Both the position numbers and the translations under genes were made by a program. A stretch of DNA of 9,728 nt from contig CANEVG010000113.1 in the NCBI GenBank assembly GCA_947442095.1, forward strand, positions 1 to 9,728. Direction: 5' to 3'. A model generated the notes under the pieces. The model made no database searches, was not told where the DNA came from, and saw nothing but the letters and a program-made list of their open reading frames with translations. Origin of the DNA: Sphingomonadaceae bacterium (GTDB lineage: Bacteria; Pseudomonadota; Alphaproteobacteria; Sphingomonadales; Sphingomonadaceae). This document shows positions 7,044-9,728 of the stretch, piece after piece. Each line of letters starts with the position of its first letter. Positions within the stretch are counted from its first letter, which is position 1.

Positions 7044-7062
7044 TGGACGCCTTGGTCCAAGG
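7044..7062 (+). promoter_or_regulatory. Overlapping, mutually exclusive hairpins next to the receptor ribosome site
   Basis: Two inverted repeats share bases. TGGAC (7044-7048) pairs with GTCCA (7055-7059) around a six-base loop. CCTTG (7050-7054) pairs with CAAGG (7058-7062) around a three-base loop. The second ends within the G-run that leads into the ribosome binding site. They cannot both form. This could tune translation of the receptor, but both stems are only five base pairs and may be chance. Confidence 0.25.
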
Positions 7063-7068
7063 GGGGAG
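7061..7068 (+). promoter_or_regulatory. Strong ribosome binding site for the receptor
   Basis: The run GGGGGGAG ends six nt before ATG 7075. It is the best Shine-Dalgarno match in the window and fixes the receptor start. The ATG at 7043 is out of frame. Confidence 0.75.
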
Positions 7069-7074
7069 ATTACG

Positions 7075-9728
7075 ATGATTGAGCTGAAGAGCGCGACGGT
7101 TGTCTCGAAGCGCCGGCTTCCTGGCCAGATGCTGCTGGGTGGTGTGTCCAGCCTGGCCGTTTGCATGATGGCGGTTTCGGCCCCGGTCCGTGCGCAGTCG
7201 GCTTCCGGCGCCGGTGAGGGCAGCGTCAGCGAAGCAGGTCCCAAGAGCGAGATCATTGTCACGGGTTTGCGCAGAAGCCTTGCGACTTCGCAGAGCATCA
7301 AGAAGAACGCCGACACAATTGTCGATGCTATTAGCGCCCAAGATATTGGCGCGCTTCCCGATCGCTCCGTGACCGAGGCCTTGCAGCGCGTTCCGGGTGT
7401 TACGATCAGCCGGTTTGCTGCCGCAAACGATCCCGATCACTTCTCGGTAGAGGGCGCAGGCGTTCAGATCCGCGGTCTCAATTTCGTGCGTTCGGAATTC
7501 AACGGCCGCGACACATTCTCGGCCAATAATGGGCGCAGCCTGTCGTTCGCGGACGTTCCAGCCGAATTGCTTGGCAGCGTCGCGGTCTACAAAAACAACA
7601 CGGCAGAGATGATCGAGGGTGGCCTCGCTGGCACGGTTAACCTCAATACGCGCAGGCCGCTTGACGAAAAGGGTTTTCACACCGCGTTCACGGCCGAGGT
7701 CAACTATGGTAACTTCGCCAAGAAAGCGACACCGGTTGGATCGCTTCTGGTCAGCAATACGTGGGAAACCGACAGCGGTACCTGGGGGCTTCTGGGCAAC
7801 ATCTCGTATTCGCAGCTCAAGAGCCGTGCGGACGGCTTTCAGATTTCGAACTATCAGACGCGCGACGGCACCACTGTCAACAATCCCAATAACGGTGCCG
7901 GGCAGCTCCGGTCGAATCTGCCCGATGACACAGGCGGCCTTTTGCCGCTGGCCTATGCCCCGATCGGGGCTGGTTTCCGTACTCAGGAATTTGACCGAAA
8001 GCGTTTCGGTATTGCCGCGGCGGCGCAGTGGCAGAGCAACGATGGTCGCTCCGAAGCGACCTTCCAGTATCTGCGTTCGCAATCCGACGCAAATTGGGGC
8101 GAGCGGACGTTCGAAACCGGAGGGGACCTTTCGGACTTCAACACCTTCCCGGTCGGATGCGGCCAAAGCGCGACGGCCGACTGCGCGCCGGGTCAGTTCA
8201 CCAATTACAAATATGGCGCGAACAACACGTTCGAAAGCGGCTATATCACATTGCCGGGGACGGGCTGGCGTTCGGCGGATAGTGGCTTCCAGCCTCGCGT
8301 GCCAACCGGCGGTACCCAGCAAGTGCTCCAGCGCCGTCAGGTTCAGGACCGGAACGTTGTCAACGATTTCGGCCTGCATGTGAAGTTCAAGGCCAACGAC
8401 CGTTGGGCGTTCAGCGGCGACGTCGCTTACGTAAAGGCAACGCATGACGTGTTGGACTTCAGTGTGATGGGTTCGACGTTTGCCGATACCGAACTCGATC
8501 TGGCCGGTAGGGTGCCGAAGGCAACGCTGCACAAGCCCAACAACCTCAATGCCAGTTGGTCGACACCCAATCCGCGCATTGCCGGACAATCGGACGGCGA
8601 GTTCTTTGGCGACGTGATGAACACCTTCTGGCGTTCGGCTATGGATCACCAGGAGCAGAGCGATGGTGAGCAATGGTCGTTCCGCGGGGATACAACCTAC
8701 AGTTTCGACGGAGACGGCTTCCTCAAGGATCTCAAATTCGGTGCGCGGTATTCTGATCGTGACCAGACAACACGGTTCTCGGTCTACAACTGGGGTGCGC
8801 TGAGCGAAGTCTGGGCCGGAAGTCCGGTCTGGATGGAGCAGGGGCCTGGTGCGAACTCGGTCGCTAAGCATGAGTTCACCAATTACTTCAAGGGTGCGAT
8901 CAACGCTCCACCTGTCGGCCATTATTACAGCGGCGACTTGATCGGAAACTACAAGGGCTCGACCGAACTCTTCAAGTCGATCAACAACTATTGGGGCACG
9001 GCCAATGGCGGCCAATCAGGTAACTGGGTGCCGTTGGCTGAGCGTCCCGGTGTTGTCGCGGGAACACCATTCCGGCCTGGAGAAGTCCAGACTGTCTCGG
9101 AAGCGACGATCGCTGCCTATGCGCAGGTCAGTTTTGGCAACGAGTTCAGCAATGGGCAGCGACTGGCGGGTAACATTGGCGTTCGCTATATCTCGACCGA
9201 TATCAACGCCAGCGGGGCCATCAGCGTGCCGCCGGCGAATGCCATCGGCAATGGCCTGCCGTTCAACGCGGCCTGTGCGCCGCAGGTGCCGCCGGGATCG
9301 CCGCCGGGAACAGTGCCGGTCGTGCCGCCGGGCATTTGCCGCAATGGTGAGGCTGCCTTCAATAACGCCCAGGCCTTCTCGAACGGTGCGTCATTCGCTT
9401 CGGTGGCCAACTCGGGCTACAGGTACTTCCTGCCGTCGTTCAACGTTAAGTGGGCCGTGAAAGATGACCTGATATTCCGCTTCGCGGCGTCAAAGGTGTT
9501 GGCGCGTCCGGAAATGGGTTACGTTCGCAACTTTGTTCAGGTGAATACGGATACGACCGCTGGGTTCCGTTTCACCGCCAATGCGGGCAATCCATTTATC
9601 AAACCGGCCACGGCCTGGACATTCGACCTGACGGCTGAATGGTACTTCTCGAAGGTCGGTTCGCTTACTGCCGACTTGTTTTACAAGAGGATCGACGGTT
9701 TCTTTTGGGACAGTGTGATACCACGTGA
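7075..9728 (+). CDS. TonB-dependent receptor (TonB-Xanth-Caul type), 3' end missing
   Basis: 884 codons are open with no stop before the right edge. A Sec signal peptide is visible: basic SKRRLPGQ, a hydrophobic MLLGGVSSLAVCMMAVS core, and probable cleavage after VRA (residue 40). A TonB-box-like EIIVTG follows (59-64). The plug carries ALPDRSVTEALQRVPGVTIS (93-112), VQIRGLNF (130-137) and GLAGTVNLNTRRP (183-195), the pattern of the TIGR01782 subfamily. The rest is beta-barrel with aromatic-rich strands; LARPEMG (about 809-815) and a GNPFIKPATAWTFDL block are the usual C-terminal-half landmarks, so perhaps 150-250 residues are missing. Two cysteine pairs (362/370 and 734/755) probably lie in surface loops; the second encloses a proline-rich segment. 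The protein imports a ligand across the outer membrane using TonB energy. The ligand is unknown; the neighbouring genes suggest a carbohydrate, peptide or aromatic-containing compound. It is divergent from the halogenase operon and probably co-regulated with it. Confidence 0.95.
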   Translation, partial: MIELKSATVVSKRRLPGQMLLGGVSSLAVCMMAVSAPVRAQSASGAGEGSVSEAGPKSEIIVTGLRRSLATSQSIKKNADTIVDAISAQDIGALPDRSVTEALQRVPGVTISRFAAANDPDHFSVEGAGVQIRGLNFVRSEFNGRDTFSANNGRSLSFADVPAELLGSVAVYKNNTAEMIEGGLAGTVNLNTRRPLDEKGFHTAFTAEVNYGNFAKKATPVGSLLVSNTWETDSGTWGLLGNISYSQLKSRADGFQISNYQTRDGTTVNNPNNGAGQLRSNLPDDTGGLLPLAYAPIGAGFRTQEFDRKRFGIAAAAQWQSNDGRSEATFQYLRSQSDANWGERTFETGGDLSDFNTFPVGCGQSATADCAPGQFTNYKYGANNTFESGYITLPGTGWRSADSGFQPRVPTGGTQQVLQRRQVQDRNVVNDFGLHVKFKANDRWAFSGDVAYVKATHDVLDFSVMGSTFADTELDLAGRVPKATLHKPNNLNASWSTPNPRIAGQSDGEFFGDVMNTFWRSAMDHQEQSDGEQWSFRGDTTYSFDGDGFLKDLKFGARYSDRDQTTRFSVYNWGALSEVWAGSPVWMEQGPGANSVAKHEFTNYFKGAINAPPVGHYYSGDLIGNYKGSTELFKSINNYWGTANGGQSGNWVPLAERPGVVAGTPFRPGEVQTVSEATIAAYAQVSFGNEFSNGQRLAGNIGVRYISTDINASGAISVPPANAIGNGLPFNAACAPQVPPGSPPGTVPVVPPGICRNGEAAFNNAQAFSNGASFASVANSGYRYFLPSFNVKWAVKDDLIFRFAASKVLARPEMGYVRNFVQVNTDTTAGFRFTANAGNPFIKPATAWTFDLTAEWYFSKVGSLTADLFYKRIDGFFWDSVIPR

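Noticed and set aside
7075..7200. Lipoprotein signal in the receptor (LAVC at residues 27-30)
   Set aside because: Val precedes the Cys, which does not fit a lipobox, and a good signal-peptidase I site follows at VRA.
6997..9015. 672-codon open frame on the minus strand opposite the receptor gene
   Set aside because: It is codon-for-codon in register with the receptor. It stays open because TTA, CTA and TCA codons are rare in this GC-rich gene, and it ends at the first TCA (9016-9018). The translation shows no recognisable domain.
1..9728. CRISPR array, tRNA, rRNA or insertion sequence
   Set aside because: No regularly spaced repeats, no cloverleaf or rRNA-like stretch, and no transposase or terminal repeats were seen.

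Overview
The window reads as GC-rich alphaproteobacterial DNA, most likely from a sphingomonad or a Caulobacterales relative. The grounds are a TonB-dependent receptor (TBDR) of the Xanthomonas/Caulobacter type beside BrvH-like flavin-dependent halogenases and an FIH-like cupin, a combination typical of those groups. The genus cannot be named from this sequence. Almost every base is coding; the only gap above 30 bp is the 264-bp divergent promoter region at 6811-7074.

Layout. (1) 1-2716, plus strand: the 3' part of a flavin-dependent tryptophan-halogenase-family gene, cut by the left edge, overlaps by 8 nt a second gene whose product has the same fold. In that second product all the visible catalytic signatures have been replaced, so it looks like a pseudo-halogenase. 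(2) 2739-6810, minus strand: a three-gene operon, in transcription order halogenase, halogenase, Fe(II)/2-oxoglutarate-type cupin. Its genes are joined by two 4-nt stop/start overlaps, and its end meets the plus-strand pair with only 22 bp between them. (3) 6811-7074: the divergent control region. It holds two near-identical imperfect palindromes of LacI/GalR type (TGGTAWCGCTAWCATAA). One lies on a predicted promoter for the receptor and the other on a -10-like element facing the halogenase operon. (4) 7075-9728, plus strand: a large outer-membrane TBDR that runs off the right edge without a stop.

How the genes may work together (inference): the receptor imports a ligand across the outer membrane, and the halogenases and 2OG-type oxygenase act on that ligand or on something derived from it. 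The twin operators would switch uptake and processing on together when the ligand, or a breakdown product, binds a repressor encoded elsewhere. The substrate is unknown. No flavin reductase (the usual FADH2 source) and no regulator gene is present in the window. The most notable points are the twin-operator control region and the conserved-length pseudo-halogenase overlapping an apparently intact one.
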